A stretch of 64,000 bases of DNA from Flavobacterium chryseum (GTDB taxonomy: Bacteria > Bacteroidota > Bacteroidia > Flavobacteriales > Flavobacteriaceae), in assembly GCF_004362015.1 (NCBI RefSeq), contig NZ_SNWW01000005.1, positions 62,001 to 126,000 of the forward strand, in the 5' to 3' direction. The stretch's first letter is position 1. The number at the start of each line of letters is the position of its first letter. Below are positions 44,170 through 52,962 of this stretch, piece after piece. Both the position numbers and the translations under genes were made by a program. The notes under the pieces are model-generated. The model ran no database searches and had not been told where the DNA came from. It was given only the letters and a program-made list of their open reading frames with translations.

Positions 44170-44768
44170 GAATCATTTCAGGAAAATACAAAGGGCGCCG
44201 CATTTTTCCACCAAAAAACCTTCCTGTAAGACCTACGACTGACATGAGTAAAGAAGCATTATTTAATGTTTTGAATAATCATTTTAGTTTTGAAAGCTTA
44301 AAGGTTTTAGACTTATTTTCGGGAACCGGCAATATTAGTTTTGAGTTCGCTTCACGCGGAAGTGCTCCTATCACCTCTGTCGATGGCGATTTTGGATGCG
44401 TAAAATTTATCAAACAGGTTTCATCAGAATATGATTTTGATATTGCAGCGACCAAAAGTGATGTTTTTAAATTTCTGGAAAACTGCAAAACGTCTTACGA
44501 TATTATTTTTGCCGATCCGCCGTACGGATTGGATCAGGCTACTTTTGAAAAAATTGTTTTATTGATTTTTGAAAGAGAATTATTGAATGAAGACGGAATG
44601 ATGATTATCGAACATTCTAAATATACAAAAATGGAGCATTTGAGTAATTTCTCTTTTCAGAAAAATTACGGTGGTTCCTTTTTTAGTTTCTTCGAATTGA
44701 ATTCTACTGATGACGACGAGGAACTTGATAATTTATCAGCTAAAGCTACAGAAGAAGACGAAGGATAA
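44166..44768 (+). CDS. rsmD: 16S rRNA (guanine(966)-N2)-methyltransferase
   Basis: The 200-residue enzyme methylates G966 of 16S rRNA using S-adenosylmethionine. It starts MRIISGKYKGRRI with the expected RPTTDMSKEALFNVL near 22-36. The SAM loop is VLDLFSGTGNISFEFASRG near 47-65, and the catalytic DPPYG follows in FADPPYGL near 118-125. It is translated with the overlapping DUF3822 gene. The C-terminus has an acidic tail (DDDEELDNLS...EEDEG). Confidence 0.95.
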   Translation: MRIISGKYKGRRIFPPKNLPVRPTTDMSKEALFNVLNNHFSFESLKVLDLFSGTGNISFEFASRGSAPITSVDGDFGCVKFIKQVSSEYDFDIAATKSDVFKFLENCKTSYDIIFADPPYGLDQATFEKIVLLIFERELLNEDGMMIIEHSKYTKMEHLSNFSFQKNYGGSFFSFFELNSTDDDEELDNLSAKATEEDEG

Positions 44769-44792
44769 TTTCGTTTTATTACTAAGCATTTT

Positions 44793-44932
44793 TTTACCGC
44801 AAAGAACGCTAAGTTTTTATGTAAAAGACATCCCGAAGCCTCGGGACGCAAAGCTTTGTGGACTTAAATTGTGTAAAGACAACTTAAACCTTAGTGGAAC
44901 TCTGCGAAAAACCTTGTGTTCTTTGCGGTAAA
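44793..44932. repeat. Long inverted repeat TTTACCGCAAAGAACGCTAA / GTTCTTTGCGGTAAA
   Basis: The outer arms pair over about 20 bp. Within lies a TCCCGA-agcc-TCGGGA hairpin at 44831-44846 and further GCAAAGC words. It is the clearest member of the CGCAAAG family and separates convergent rsmD and the outer-membrane protein gene. Confidence 0.78.
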
Positions 44933-44938
44933 TTAATC

Positions 44939-47050
44939 CTAATTAACTCTATGTTGATTTTCGTCGTTGTTTTTTTCTTTAAATTCGGTTTTTATATTCC
45001 CGAAAGAATAGCGAATTGAGAACGAGATTTCATGATTATCGACCACATATCTTGCATTAGAATTAATAGTATTGATCGTGAATTTTTCTGTTTGAATATT
45101 ATTTTTAAAAACATTATTAAAGCTTAATGTACAATTCCATTTTTTTGAAAATGTTTTTGAAACCGCCATATCAACTCTAAACATGGGATTTGTTTCGAAT
45201 ACGCCGGTATTTTGCTTTGTCAATCCCCAAAAATTGAACATAAAAGAATATTCTTTCGGAAGTTTAAATTCATTATTTGAAATATAATATAAGTACGGTT
45301 TTGAAGCCATAAATACAGCAGATTCATCTTCGATTTTTTCTAAAATAAAAATCAAAGAATTCGTTGTTGTCCAGAATTTATACGTGAAAGGCAATGCAAA
45401 ATCAACTGTAAATCCGGAACTTTTATCAAAATTAATGTCTTTAAAAGTCATGATATTATTTTGATCATCAAAAGAAAAACTATTATAAACCGGGTCTTTC
45501 GCCTGGTAGAAACTCAACTTAACCGACTTATCATGATATTGAAAAGTAGTCGAAATTTCATCCGTAATTGTTGGTCCTAAATTAATATTTCTGGCATATA
45601 AAAAATACGGATTAATATAAGTCGAACCTTGACTTAAAGATGAATAATTGGGTCTCGAAATACTTTTCGCGTAGTTTACAGAGATATTTTTAGTGCTGTC
45701 AATTGCAAATGATAATTGCATTTTCGGAAAGAAATTCGCGTAGTTTTTATCCAATAATGGTAATTCATCTGTTTTAAATTTCCCTAAAATAGTTGAGTTT
45801 TCAACTCTAAAACCAAGTGAGAAATCGACCTTTTTAATTTTCCCTGACAATTGACTATATGCAGCTAAATTCTCTTCTCTAAAATCATAAAAACTTATTT
45901 CATTTTGATTGGTTGCATGGTAAAAAATGTCAACATCTGATTTTGAATTTGCCGATGAATATAATCCGCCGATTTCAAATTTCATTTCATTTTTAAACTT
46001 TTTCTCCACATCAATTCTTCCTGAAAAGTAATTAATTTGAAATTTCTGATCTCTTATTTGTGTCAATTCAGATTGTGTGTTATTATAATTATCATTTACT
46101 TCCGTAAATAATCTTTGATCGAAATTAAAATATTGAAAGCCCGTAAAAACCTGTGTATCAATCGATTTTATTTTATTTTGATAATTTAAAAAGGAGTTAA
46201 CGAAATTCTTTTTACTATCATTATCAGTCAAAGTCAGAACGTTATTGATGTCATCTTTATTCTTATTATATGTGAATGTGTTAATGTCAAAAGTATCATT
46301 TTGCAGTTTGCTGTTGATACTAATCGAAAAATAATCATCTTCATTTATTTTATAAAATAAACCTCCGCCAAAAACAAATTGATTTCTTTTTGTAGAAGCG
46401 CTAACATCATAATCTGACGCAATATTCGCCTGTGGAATTTGATATTTAATACTGTGACTTTCCCAAGGCTGCAATTTATTGTAGTTGAAATTCGCTTTCC
46501 ATTCCAGTTTATTTTTTTTGAAATTTGAATTGAATCCGAGGTAATTGTTATAGTCTTTTTTGAAAGAGGCAACTTCAGAAATTTCAGTTCTAAAACTGTC
46601 TTTTTTACTAAATTTTCTGGTAATCAAAATTACCGCGCGACCGTCAGCTTCATATTTCGAAGACGGATTCTGAATAATTTCGATCGATTTAATATCGGCG
46701 ACAGCCAAAGCATTCAAATCGTTAATTCCAACTTTTTGATTGTCAATATAAATAAGCGGATTTCCTTTTCCGATAAGCGTAATACTTTCTTTATCAGAAC
46801 TAATTTGAACCGTTGGCAGCTTTGATAGTAAATCTAAAGTATTCGGAATTGAATTGTAAATTGAATTGGCAACATCTAATTTTATATTTCCGTTTTGGTT
46901 TGAAAATGCTTTCTTATTTTGGTTAACAACAACTTCATTCAATTCATTTGAAATGCTGTCTTTTGGTGTTTCATTTTGTGCGTTTGCGACTAATGAAAAA
47001 CAAAAAAGGAACAGAATAAGAAAAAGCTTTACAGGCAAATAAACATTCAT
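44939..47050 (-). CDS. Outer-membrane beta-barrel protein (TonB-receptor-like, OMP_b-brl_3 type)
   Basis: The 703-residue protein has a signal peptide (ending near ANAQ). A short TonB-receptor-like plug covers about 30-140 (LNEVVVNQNKKAFSNQNGNI, ADIKSIEIIQNPSSKYEADG), and a barrel of many aromatic beta strands follows. It lacks the N-terminal carboxypeptidase-like domain often seen in the family. It lies divergent from a histidine kinase/OmpR-type regulator pair, with three GTTAAT repeats between them. The two-component system may control it. Substrate unknown; iron or peptide import is possible. Confidence 0.85.
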   Translation of the reverse strand: MNVYLPVKLFLILFLFCFSLVANAQNETPKDSISNELNEVVVNQNKKAFSNQNGNIKLDVANSIYNSIPNTLDLLSKLPTVQISSDKESITLIGKGNPLIYIDNQKVGINDLNALAVADIKSIEIIQNPSSKYEADGRAVILITRKFSKKDSFRTEISEVASFKKDYNNYLGFNSNFKKNKLEWKANFNYNKLQPWESHSIKYQIPQANIASDYDVSASTKRNQFVFGGGLFYKINEDDYFSISINSKLQNDTFDINTFTYNKNKDDINNVLTLTDNDSKKNFVNSFLNYQNKIKSIDTQVFTGFQYFNFDQRLFTEVNDNYNNTQSELTQIRDQKFQINYFSGRIDVEKKFKNEMKFEIGGLYSSANSKSDVDIFYHATNQNEISFYDFREENLAAYSQLSGKIKKVDFSLGFRVENSTILGKFKTDELPLLDKNYANFFPKMQLSFAIDSTKNISVNYAKSISRPNYSSLSQGSTYINPYFLYARNINLGPTITDEISTTFQYHDKSVKLSFYQAKDPVYNSFSFDDQNNIMTFKDINFDKSSGFTVDFALPFTYKFWTTTNSLIFILEKIEDESAVFMASKPYLYYISNNEFKLPKEYSFMFNFWGLTKQNTGVFETNPMFRVDMAVSKTFSKKWNCTLSFNNVFKNNIQTEKFTINTINSNARYVVDNHEISFSIRYSFGNIKTEFKEKNNDENQHRVN

Positions 47051-47109
47051 TTTAAAAAAGTTTTTAGTTTGAGATGCTGCAAAAATGCTTCTAAAAAAGT
47101 GTTGCGAAA

Positions 47110-47137
47110 GTTAATTGGAGGTTAATGCGGAGTTAAT
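47110..47137. promoter_or_regulatory. Three GTTAAT direct repeats at 11-bp period
   Basis: GTTAAT occurs at 47110, 47121 and 47132, each 11 bp from the next, between the divergent outer-membrane protein gene and the kinase gene. OmpR/PhoB-type regulators bind direct repeats of about this period on one face of the helix. The regulator encoded at 48559 is of that class. Confidence 0.6.
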
Positions 47138-47161
47138 GCCTTATTTGTATCATAAAATCTT

Positions 47162-47169
47162 TATTTTTG
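47162..47169 (+). promoter_or_regulatory. TAnnTTTG box of the kinase gene
   Basis: TATTTTTG lies just before an ATG at 47171, which would be at or before the transcript start. The next in-frame ATG at 47189 (MKQRINLLIAF) is the better start. Confidence 0.6.
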
Positions 47170-47188
47170 AATGGAATTATTTTGCTGT

Positions 47189-48547
47189 ATGAAACAAAGA
47201 ATCAATTTATTAATCGCTTTTTCCGTTATCGCCCTGATCGTTTTATCGACTGTGCAATGCTATTTGGTAAAAACAACTTACGATTATAAAGTGGCGCAGT
47301 TTCATACTGAAATCAAAAATGAAATTGGTCAGATCTCGAACAATTATAGTGATATTGATTCGGTTATAGTTTCAAAAAAAGAAGCACTTTACAAGCAATT
47401 GACAGAAAATTATATCCAGGGAAAAAATACTAAAGCTGACATTAAAAAAGGTGTTCTTGAAAATGCATTTCGAGATGCTTTAACGCTAAAAATTCAGCAG
47501 AAGTTTGAAAGAGAACTTCCTAATCTTAAAATTGATTTTGCGATTGTACTCAATAAATTTATCCTGTATCAAAACACCAAAAAAACAGATACCATTTTCT
47601 CTGAAAAGCCTTTTATCCAAAATAAATTATACGGCAATCTGGCTTCGTTAAATCATGCTTTTCTGGTTCGGAATTATGTTGGAACGACTAATGTAACCTA
47701 TCAAAATCAGGAGTATAAATTATTGACCGAAGATTCGATGTACGTTTCTGTTATCGATTGGGAAATGATTATTTTAAAACGAATGGCCTTTATTCTCGTT
47801 TTGTCTTTATTATCTATTTCAACGCTCATTACACTTTTTGTAATCGCGCTAAAAGCTTTAATAAAACAAAAGAAAGTGAGCGATATTAAAACCGATTTCA
47901 TCAATAATATTACGCACGAACTCAAAACGCCTTTGGCGACTTTAAGTATTTCGACTAAAATTTTAGAGCAGAAAGACATCCGTGAAAACGAAGAGAATTT
48001 CAATGCTATTATCAATACGATTTCACGTCAGAACAATCGCCTTCAGCATTTAATCGATCAGGTAATGGCAAATTCATTGGCTGAAAATGAAATTGAATTA
48101 CAGAAAGAAAAGATCAATACAGAAGCTTTTCTGCTTTCCATCGTTGAAGATTTTAGAATTGCTAATCCAAAAATTACAATTGAAACTAATTTTCAATCCG
48201 AGAAAACGATTTTGGTTTTGGATAAATTTCATTTAACAACGGCCATTTTAAATGTATTGGAAAATGCTGTAAAATACGGTTCAAGCAACATTTGTGTAAA
48301 AACTAAAACTATTGAAAATCAATTTTCTGTAAGTATTGAAGATGATGGAATTGGAATTTCTAAAAACAAACAATCGCTTCTTTTTGAAAAATTTTATCGC
48401 GTAGAACAGGGTAATCTTCACAATACAAAAGGACTTGGACTGGGGCTTTATTATGTTGACCAGATTATAAAAGCACATCAGGGTTCGGTTGCTGTTATCA
48501 GTGAATTGGGAAAGGGTGCTGAATTTACTTTTATGTTTAAAGTTTAA
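47189..48547 (+). CDS. Sensor histidine kinase (HisKA-HATPase)
   Basis: About 452 residues from the start chosen at 47189. A transmembrane segment covers about 5-25 and a periplasmic sensor domain about 30-190. A second membrane span lies near 195-220 and leads directly, without a HAMP domain, into the H-box NITHELKTPLATLS near 240-253. The ATP-binding part has NVLENAVKYG, DDGIGIS and GLGLGLYYV. It is followed 11 bp later by an OmpR-type response regulator, clearly its partner. The divergent gene encodes an outer-membrane protein, its probable target. The signal is unknown. Confidence 0.94.
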   Translation: MKQRINLLIAFSVIALIVLSTVQCYLVKTTYDYKVAQFHTEIKNEIGQISNNYSDIDSVIVSKKEALYKQLTENYIQGKNTKADIKKGVLENAFRDALTLKIQQKFERELPNLKIDFAIVLNKFILYQNTKKTDTIFSEKPFIQNKLYGNLASLNHAFLVRNYVGTTNVTYQNQEYKLLTEDSMYVSVIDWEMIILKRMAFILVLSLLSISTLITLFVIALKALIKQKKVSDIKTDFINNITHELKTPLATLSISTKILEQKDIRENEENFNAIINTISRQNNRLQHLIDQVMANSLAENEIELQKEKINTEAFLLSIVEDFRIANPKITIETNFQSEKTILVLDKFHLTTAILNVLENAVKYGSSNICVKTKTIENQFSVSIEDDGIGISKNKQSLLFEKFYRVEQGNLHNTKGLGLGLYYVDQIIKAHQGSVAVISELGKGAEFTFMFKV

Positions 48548-48558
48548 TTGATTTTCCA

Positions 48559-49245
48559 TTGAAAAAGATTCTTTTAGCCGAAGACGATACCGATTTTGCC
48601 AATGTTTTAAAGCAATATTTAGAACTTTATAAATATGAAGTTACTTGGGCCCAAGATGGCGAAATAGGTTTGGAATTCTTTAAAAATCAAACTTTTGATA
48701 TTTGTGTTTTTGATGTCATGATGCCTAAATTGGACGGCTTTTCATTGGCAGAAAAAGTCATTAAAATAAACCCCGAAATTCCGTTTATCTTTTTGACTGC
48801 CAAAAAATTAAAGGAAGATAAAATCATAGGTTTAAAATTAGGCGCTGATGATTATATCGTAAAACCTTTTGAAGCGGAGGAATTGATTTTACGCTTGCAA
48901 AACATCTTAAAAAGAAGTCAGCAAAAAGATATTTTGACTCAAAATACGATAATCGAAATAGGATTATATTCTTTTGATACCAAACGGCTTTCTTTAAAAA
49001 TCGACAATAATACGCAGCAACTTACAGAGAAAGAAGCGGCATTAATTCATTATTTTTATCTGCATCAAAATCAATTGCTTAAAAGAGAACAAATCTTAAA
49101 AGCCATTTGGGGAAATGATGATTTTTTCTCGGGCAGAAGTATGGATGTTTATATTAGTAAGATTAGAAAATATCTTAAAGCTGATGCTGCTATTACTATT
49201 GAGAGTCTCCGAAATATTGGTTTGGAATTTAAAATACAAAAATAA
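48559..49245 (+). CDS. OmpR/PhoB-type response regulator
   Basis: The 228-residue protein begins at a TTG (TTG AAA AAG ATT, MKKILLAEDD), 11 bp after the kinase gene. The receiver domain has the acidic pair EDD at 8-10, phosphoacceptor Asp in CVFDVMMPKLDG near 53 and Lys in DYIVKPFEAEEL. The winged-helix output domain follows at about 130-228 (LTEKEAALIHYF, LKREQILKAIWG, SMDVYISKIRKYL). The direct repeats at 47110 fit its expected binding mode. No other regulator target is visible here. Confidence 0.95.
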   Translation: MKKILLAEDDTDFANVLKQYLELYKYEVTWAQDGEIGLEFFKNQTFDICVFDVMMPKLDGFSLAEKVIKINPEIPFIFLTAKKLKEDKIIGLKLGADDYIVKPFEAEELILRLQNILKRSQQKDILTQNTIIEIGLYSFDTKRLSLKIDNNTQQLTEKEAALIHYFYLHQNQLLKREQILKAIWGNDDFFSGRSMDVYISKIRKYLKADAAITIESLRNIGLEFKIQK

Positions 49246-49307
49246 TCTACTGCAAATCATATAAGATTTATAAGCAATTGTATAACATTGAAAAAGTATT
49301 TAGTAAA

Positions 49308-49315
49308 TACATTTG
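49308..49315 (+). promoter_or_regulatory. Promoter of the small membrane protein gene
   Basis: TACATTTG with a TTG at 49288-49290, 17 bp apart, 25 bp before the ATG at 49340. A good match to the Bacteroidota promoter. Confidence 0.65.
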
Positions 49316-49339
49316 TTATCAACCTTAAAAACATAAATC

Positions 49340-49534
49340 ATGAATCTAAAGAGATTATTTGGAGGACTACTTACCCTGTTGGGGATTATAGGACTAATTT
49401 ATACTGCTGTAATTTTTGCCGGAACTTCTGGAGAAACGAGAGATATTAAGTCGCTAATTATTTACGGAATATTGGGAATTGTATTTTTCATGTCCGGAAT
49501 TAGTTTAGTTCGTGCTACAAAAGACGAATCGTAG
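49340..49534 (+). CDS. Small two-span membrane protein
   Basis: The 64-residue protein has two hydrophobic helices (about 7-28 and 39-57) joined by a polar loop GTSGETRDIK, and a short charged tail. It has its own promoter. I recognise no family with a known function. The frame ends 3 bp before the end of the convergent panE-like gene. Confidence 0.75.
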   Translation: MNLKRLFGGLLTLLGIIGLIYTAVIFAGTSGETRDIKSLIIYGILGIVFFMSGISLVRATKDES

Positions 49535-49537
49535 ATG

Positions 49538-50452
49538 CTACAATAAAGTATTTGCGATTTTTTCATAAAGTGGAGTTTTCACATTATGCTTTATTCCTTC
49601 ATTTACAACAAATTGCGTTAGTGAAATAGCTTCAATATTTTTGCCGGCTAATAAATCTCTGTGCATAGACGAAGTCGCTTCTTTAGGCGATTTTTCTAAT
49701 TTCAAAATAGTCTGGTTTACAATATCCTCTGGTAATTGTAAACCTTTCGCTTTTGCAACAGCTTCGATTTCATGTAACAATTCGATATAAATCTTTTTCG
49801 ATTTTGGGTTACTTATAATTTCACCAATATTTTGATTTAAATAAGATGTTGCAGAAGCTAATGCAGAAATAAAAATAAATTTCTCCCAAACGGTTTCTTC
49901 GATATTTTCAACTAGATAACTTTCTATTTTAGCTTTCTGAAAAATCGCATTCAATTCTTCAAGTTTTGTAGCTGAAGCTGTGTTTGAACCAAAAAACAAC
50001 TTTTCGAAAAAACCAATCTTGCGAATCGTTCCCGGCGAAAAAATCATCGAAACAATATAAACACATCCTTGCAGAACAGTACTTTTAGGATAAATTTTCT
50101 GGATTCTTTCCGGAGCGTCAACTCCATTATACAAAGGTAAAATTACCGTTTCCGGCGTAATGCATTTTTTCAACGAAAGTAAACTTTCTGCAATATCATA
50201 CGTTTTTGTGGCACAAATTAAATAATCTAATACACCAATTTCTTCGGGATTATTTGAAACTAATTTAGGAAAAACAATTGTTTCAGAAGTATCTGTTACG
50301 ATTTTCAAACCGTTTTCTGCAATTGCTTTTTGAGTTTCACCACGCGCAATAAAAATTACTTCAACTTCACTTGATTTATAATATGCTTTCGCTAAAAGTC
50401 CGCCAAAATAACCACCTACTCCACCTAGTCCTAAAATTCCTATTCTCTTCAT
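49538..50452 (-). CDS. panE: 2-dehydropantoate 2-reductase
   Basis: The 304-residue protein belongs to the PanE/ApbA reductases that make pantoate for coenzyme A from ketopantoate with NADPH. The dinucleotide loop ILGLGGVGGYFGG lies near 5-17, and the catalytic Lys region CATKTYD near 78-84. The C-terminal helical domain has VWEKFIFISALASATS near 182-197 and SSMHRDLLAGKNIE near 260-273. It is a single gene, flanked by an inverted repeat. Related ketoreductases share the fold, so the substrate is not proven. Confidence 0.88.
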   Translation of the reverse strand: MKRIGILGLGGVGGYFGGLLAKAYYKSSEVEVIFIARGETQKAIAENGLKIVTDTSETIVFPKLVSNNPEEIGVLDYLICATKTYDIAESLLSLKKCITPETVILPLYNGVDAPERIQKIYPKSTVLQGCVYIVSMIFSPGTIRKIGFFEKLFFGSNTASATKLEELNAIFQKAKIESYLVENIEETVWEKFIFISALASATSYLNQNIGEIISNPKSKKIYIELLHEIEAVAKAKGLQLPEDIVNQTILKLEKSPKEATSSMHRDLLAGKNIEAISLTQFVVNEGIKHNVKTPLYEKIANTLL

Positions 50453-50502
50453 AAATTCTAATTAAAAAATTCCAAATTTCAATAAATAAAGTAACCATTA
50501 TT

Positions 50503-50586
50503 TGTCATTTCGACGGAGGAGAAATCACATCCAGAGAGCAACGAAACTGAATTCCGTTATGTGATTTCTCCTCCGTTGAAATGACA
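50503..50586. repeat. 28-bp inverted repeat TGTCATTTCGACGGAGGAGA / complement
   Basis: The arms at 50503-50530 and 50559-50586 match at 27 of 28 positions. A copy at 52811-52897 has changed arm bases on both sides in step. Confidence 0.85.
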
Positions 50587-50771
50587 TAAAATGAGGTTAA
50601 ACTTAACTTTTCGTTATTCGCAATCAGCGTTATATGATTTACTTCGTCTGTTCGCTATCGCTCGAGTCTCGTTCCTCGTAATGACACAAAATCAGGATAA
50701 AAATCCGTTTAAATCTGCGTCTTCGCTTTAGCGAATCCGTATCATCCGCGTTCGATTACCCGCAAAACAAT
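50587..50771. repeat. Mosaic intergenic repeat including TCTGCGTCTTCGCTTTAGCG copy 2
   Basis: No gene. It holds the second TAAATC(C/T)GCG...TTCGC-TTTA-GCGAA unit at 50702-50754 and TTCGTCTGTTCGCTATCGCTC, CTCGTTCCTCGTAATGACAC words. These recur near 54660-54824. Confidence 0.7.
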
Positions 50772-52025
50772 TCACTCCTCTACAACAACATCCAAATTCA
50801 ACTCCGTAAAATCATGTTCGGTTTTCGAAATAATAATCGTTGCAACCGTATTTCCAATCAAATTTGTTATTGCTCTCGCTTCGCTCATAAATTTATCAAC
50901 TCCTAACAAAAAAGCCAAACCTTCTACCGGAATTTTATGCAACGCTGTTAAAGTTGATGCTAAAACGATGAATCCGCTTCCGGTTACGCCTGCAGCTCCT
51001 TTTGAAGTAATCATCAAAATTCCGATTACACTCAGAATTTCAAAGAAACTCAAATGAACGTCATATAATTGCGCCAGAAATATTACTGACATCGACAAGT
51101 AAATTGAAGTTCCGTCAAGATTAAAAGAATATCCGGTCGGGATCACTAAACCCACAACCGATTTACTGCAGCCCATTCTTTCTAGTTTTACCATAATACT
51201 TGGCAAAGCAGCTTCAGAAGATGAAGTTCCGAGAACTAATAAAAGTTCTTCTTTAATGTATTTTAAAATCGAAAGAATATTGATTTTGTAATAACGCAAA
51301 ATAGTTCCCAGTATTAAAAATACAAACAAAGCCATTGTGAGATAAACACATAACATTAATTTACCAAGCGGAATTAAAGTTTCTAATCCGAATTTACCAA
51401 TGGTGTACGCCATTCCGCCAAAAGCACCTAACGGAGCGAGATACATCACATATTTTAAACCGAGGAAAACTACTTTAGAAAATCGTTCTAAAACTAAAAT
51501 TGTTTGTTCTCTTTTCTGATAAAAATTCAATGCAACACCACAAACAATTGCGGCCAATAATACCTGTAATGTAAAGTTTGAAAGAAAAAAATGCCACCAC
51601 GAAAAGTGTTCCGCAGCGTTATTGGTATATTTACTCGGATCTTGCAAAGTCAAACCTGATTTGTCTATTTTTCCCGGCTGAAAAAAATAGGCAACTCCCA
51701 CTCCTATTGCTAAAGCTACAGTCGAAACTACTTCAAAATAGCCTAAAGCTTTTATACCAATTCGGCCTACTTTTTTAAGGTTTCCCATTCCGGAAATTCC
51801 CAAAACAATCGTCAGGAAGATAATCGGACCAATAAAAAGTTTGATAATATCGACAAAAGTTTTCCCGATAATTTCCATTTTCACACCATTTTCAGGAGAA
51901 AAATGTCCGAGTAAAACGCCAGCGATAATCGCAATCAAAACCCAAAAAGTAAGATTGGTGATTACTGCCTTAAAAGTACTTTTCTTTGGTTTGTTAACAG
52001 GATTTGGGGTTGAAGGTATATTCAT
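50772..52025 (-). CDS. Dicarboxylate/amino acid:cation symporter (DAACS family)
   Basis: The 417-residue membrane protein has about eight spans and two hairpin loops. Family motifs are GTSSSEAALPSIM near 265-277 and GYSFNLDGTSIYLSM near 297-311. The TM8 region reads LLGVDKFMSEARAITNLIGN near 377-396, with the conserved D and R of the substrate site. It imports C4-dicarboxylates or acidic amino acids with Na+ or H+. Single gene; upstream lies the RNase P RNA gene. The exact substrate is not clear. Confidence 0.93.
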   Translation of the reverse strand: MNIPSTPNPVNKPKKSTFKAVITNLTFWVLIAIIAGVLLGHFSPENGVKMEIIGKTFVDIIKLFIGPIIFLTIVLGISGMGNLKKVGRIGIKALGYFEVVSTVALAIGVGVAYFFQPGKIDKSGLTLQDPSKYTNNAAEHFSWWHFFLSNFTLQVLLAAIVCGVALNFYQKREQTILVLERFSKVVFLGLKYVMYLAPLGAFGGMAYTIGKFGLETLIPLGKLMLCVYLTMALFVFLILGTILRYYKINILSILKYIKEELLLVLGTSSSEAALPSIMVKLERMGCSKSVVGLVIPTGYSFNLDGTSIYLSMSVIFLAQLYDVHLSFFEILSVIGILMITSKGAAGVTGSGFIVLASTLTALHKIPVEGLAFLLGVDKFMSEARAITNLIGNTVATIIISKTEHDFTELNLDVVVEE

Positions 52026-52059
52026 GAAAGTAAGTTAGTTTCACAAATATATAAAAAAT

Positions 52060-52368
52060 GCAGACCTATAAGCCGGATTCTGTCCCTGATAAATCAGGGC
52101 CTTATCATTTATCTAGATCATGCATTACTGCATGACTCGAGCTACCCACCCTTCAACAACGGACGAGAAGCCCTTAAATGCTGATATACTTGGTATTTCA
52201 CCGCATAGAGTTTACCTGGTTTCACTACAGCATTACCTGTACATACTTTCTGTTGCACTTGTCCTAATCCCGATAAATCGTGACCGACGGGTGTTACCCG
52301 CTATGCTTCTCTGTGGTGTCCGGACTTTCCTCCCCCCAACGAATTGAGCGACGATAAGGCGGTCTGCG
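52060..52368 (-). ncRNA. rnpB: RNase P RNA
   Basis: The minus strand holds the bacterial type A hallmarks: GAGGAAAGTCCGGACACCAC near the 5' end, the 3' ACAGAATCCGGCTTATAGGT signature, and P1 formed by GCAGACC near 52361-52367 and GGTCTGC near 52060. A TACTTTTG -7 box at 52372-52379 on the minus strand fits transcription from about 52367. The RNA is the catalytic part of the enzyme that trims tRNA 5' ends. Ends are estimates within a few bases. Confidence 0.95.
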
Positions 52369-52371
52369 CGG

Positions 52372-52379
52372 CAAAAGTA
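52372..52379 (-). promoter_or_regulatory. TAnnTTTG promoter box of rnpB
   Basis: On the minus strand TACTTTTG fits the consensus exactly and lies about 7 bp before the RNase P RNA 5' end. Confidence 0.6.
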
Positions 52380-52494
52380 GCGATTTATGAACGAAGAAAC
52401 GAGCTTTTAAATTTCTGTTTTTTATAAAATTTTCGTAATGATTTAATTTTAAATTGGTTACCTTTAAAATCCATAATTTTTAAATTCTTTTATT

Positions 52495-52788
52495 ATGAAT
52501 AAAATGTATCATTACGCAACTGTTTCAAAGGCTTTAGATGAATTGCACGAAAAAGGATTTACTTGCGATTTTAATATCAACTCTGATATGATTAAAAAAA
52601 ATCCTGAGAAATTTGAAATTGTACATGTGTATCGATACGAAGGGGAATCTGACCCGGGCGATGAGGCAGTTGTATACGGAATTAAATCAACAACAGGTAA
52701 AAAAGGCGTTTATGTAGCAGGTTTCTCTGCTGATTCAGATCAGGAAACCGAGAAGTTTTTATTTGCTTTGAGTATTAAGGGGAGGTGA
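52495..52788 (+). CDS. Conserved small protein of unknown function, 97 aa
   Basis: A soluble acidic protein with pattern [40 protein letters not shown] and [12 protein letters not shown]. It resembles a small Bacteroidota family sometimes labelled phosphoribosylpyrophosphate synthetase; I see no PRPP-binding motif, so that label has no basis here. It has no signal or membrane part. It is a single gene after rnpB, followed by a perfect inverted repeat. Confidence 0.75.
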   Translation: MNKMYHYATVSKALDELHEKGFTCDFNINSDMIKKNPEKFEIVHVYRYEGESDPGDEAVVYGIKSTTGKKGVYVAGFSADSDQETEKFLFALSIKGR

Positions 52789-52810
52789 ATTAAAAGCTAT
52801 TCCATAAAGT

Positions 52811-52897
52811 GTGTCATTTCGAGGGACGAGAAATCACATAAAGTTGATTACACAATTTAGAATACTGGATGTGATTTCTCGTCCCTCGAAATGACAC
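52811..52897. repeat. 29-bp perfect inverted repeat GTGTCATTTCGAGGGACGAG / complement
   Basis: Arms at 52811-52839 and 52869-52897 are exact complements around a 29-nt loop. The sequence is a variant of the repeat at 50503, with two arm positions changed in both arms. Confidence 0.88.
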
Positions 52898-52913
52898 AAA
52901 AATCCGAAACAAA

Positions 52914-52942
52914 AAAAAGCCCATCACAAGGACAGGCTTTTC
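52914..52942 (-). terminator. Terminator of the BON/LysM operon
   Basis: On the minus strand AAAAGCC pairs with GGCTTTT around a 13-nt loop and is followed by Ts, after the LysM gene. Confidence 0.6.
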
Positions 52943-52962
52943 AAAACAACACAACTAAAAAA

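Noticed and set aside
52120..52347. Open frame of 75 codons on the plus strand
   Set aside because: It lies antisense within the RNase P RNA gene, whose conserved signatures explain the sequence.
52495..52788. Phosphoribosylpyrophosphate synthetase
   Set aside because: A label sometimes used for this family, but the protein is 97 residues and has no PRPP loop.
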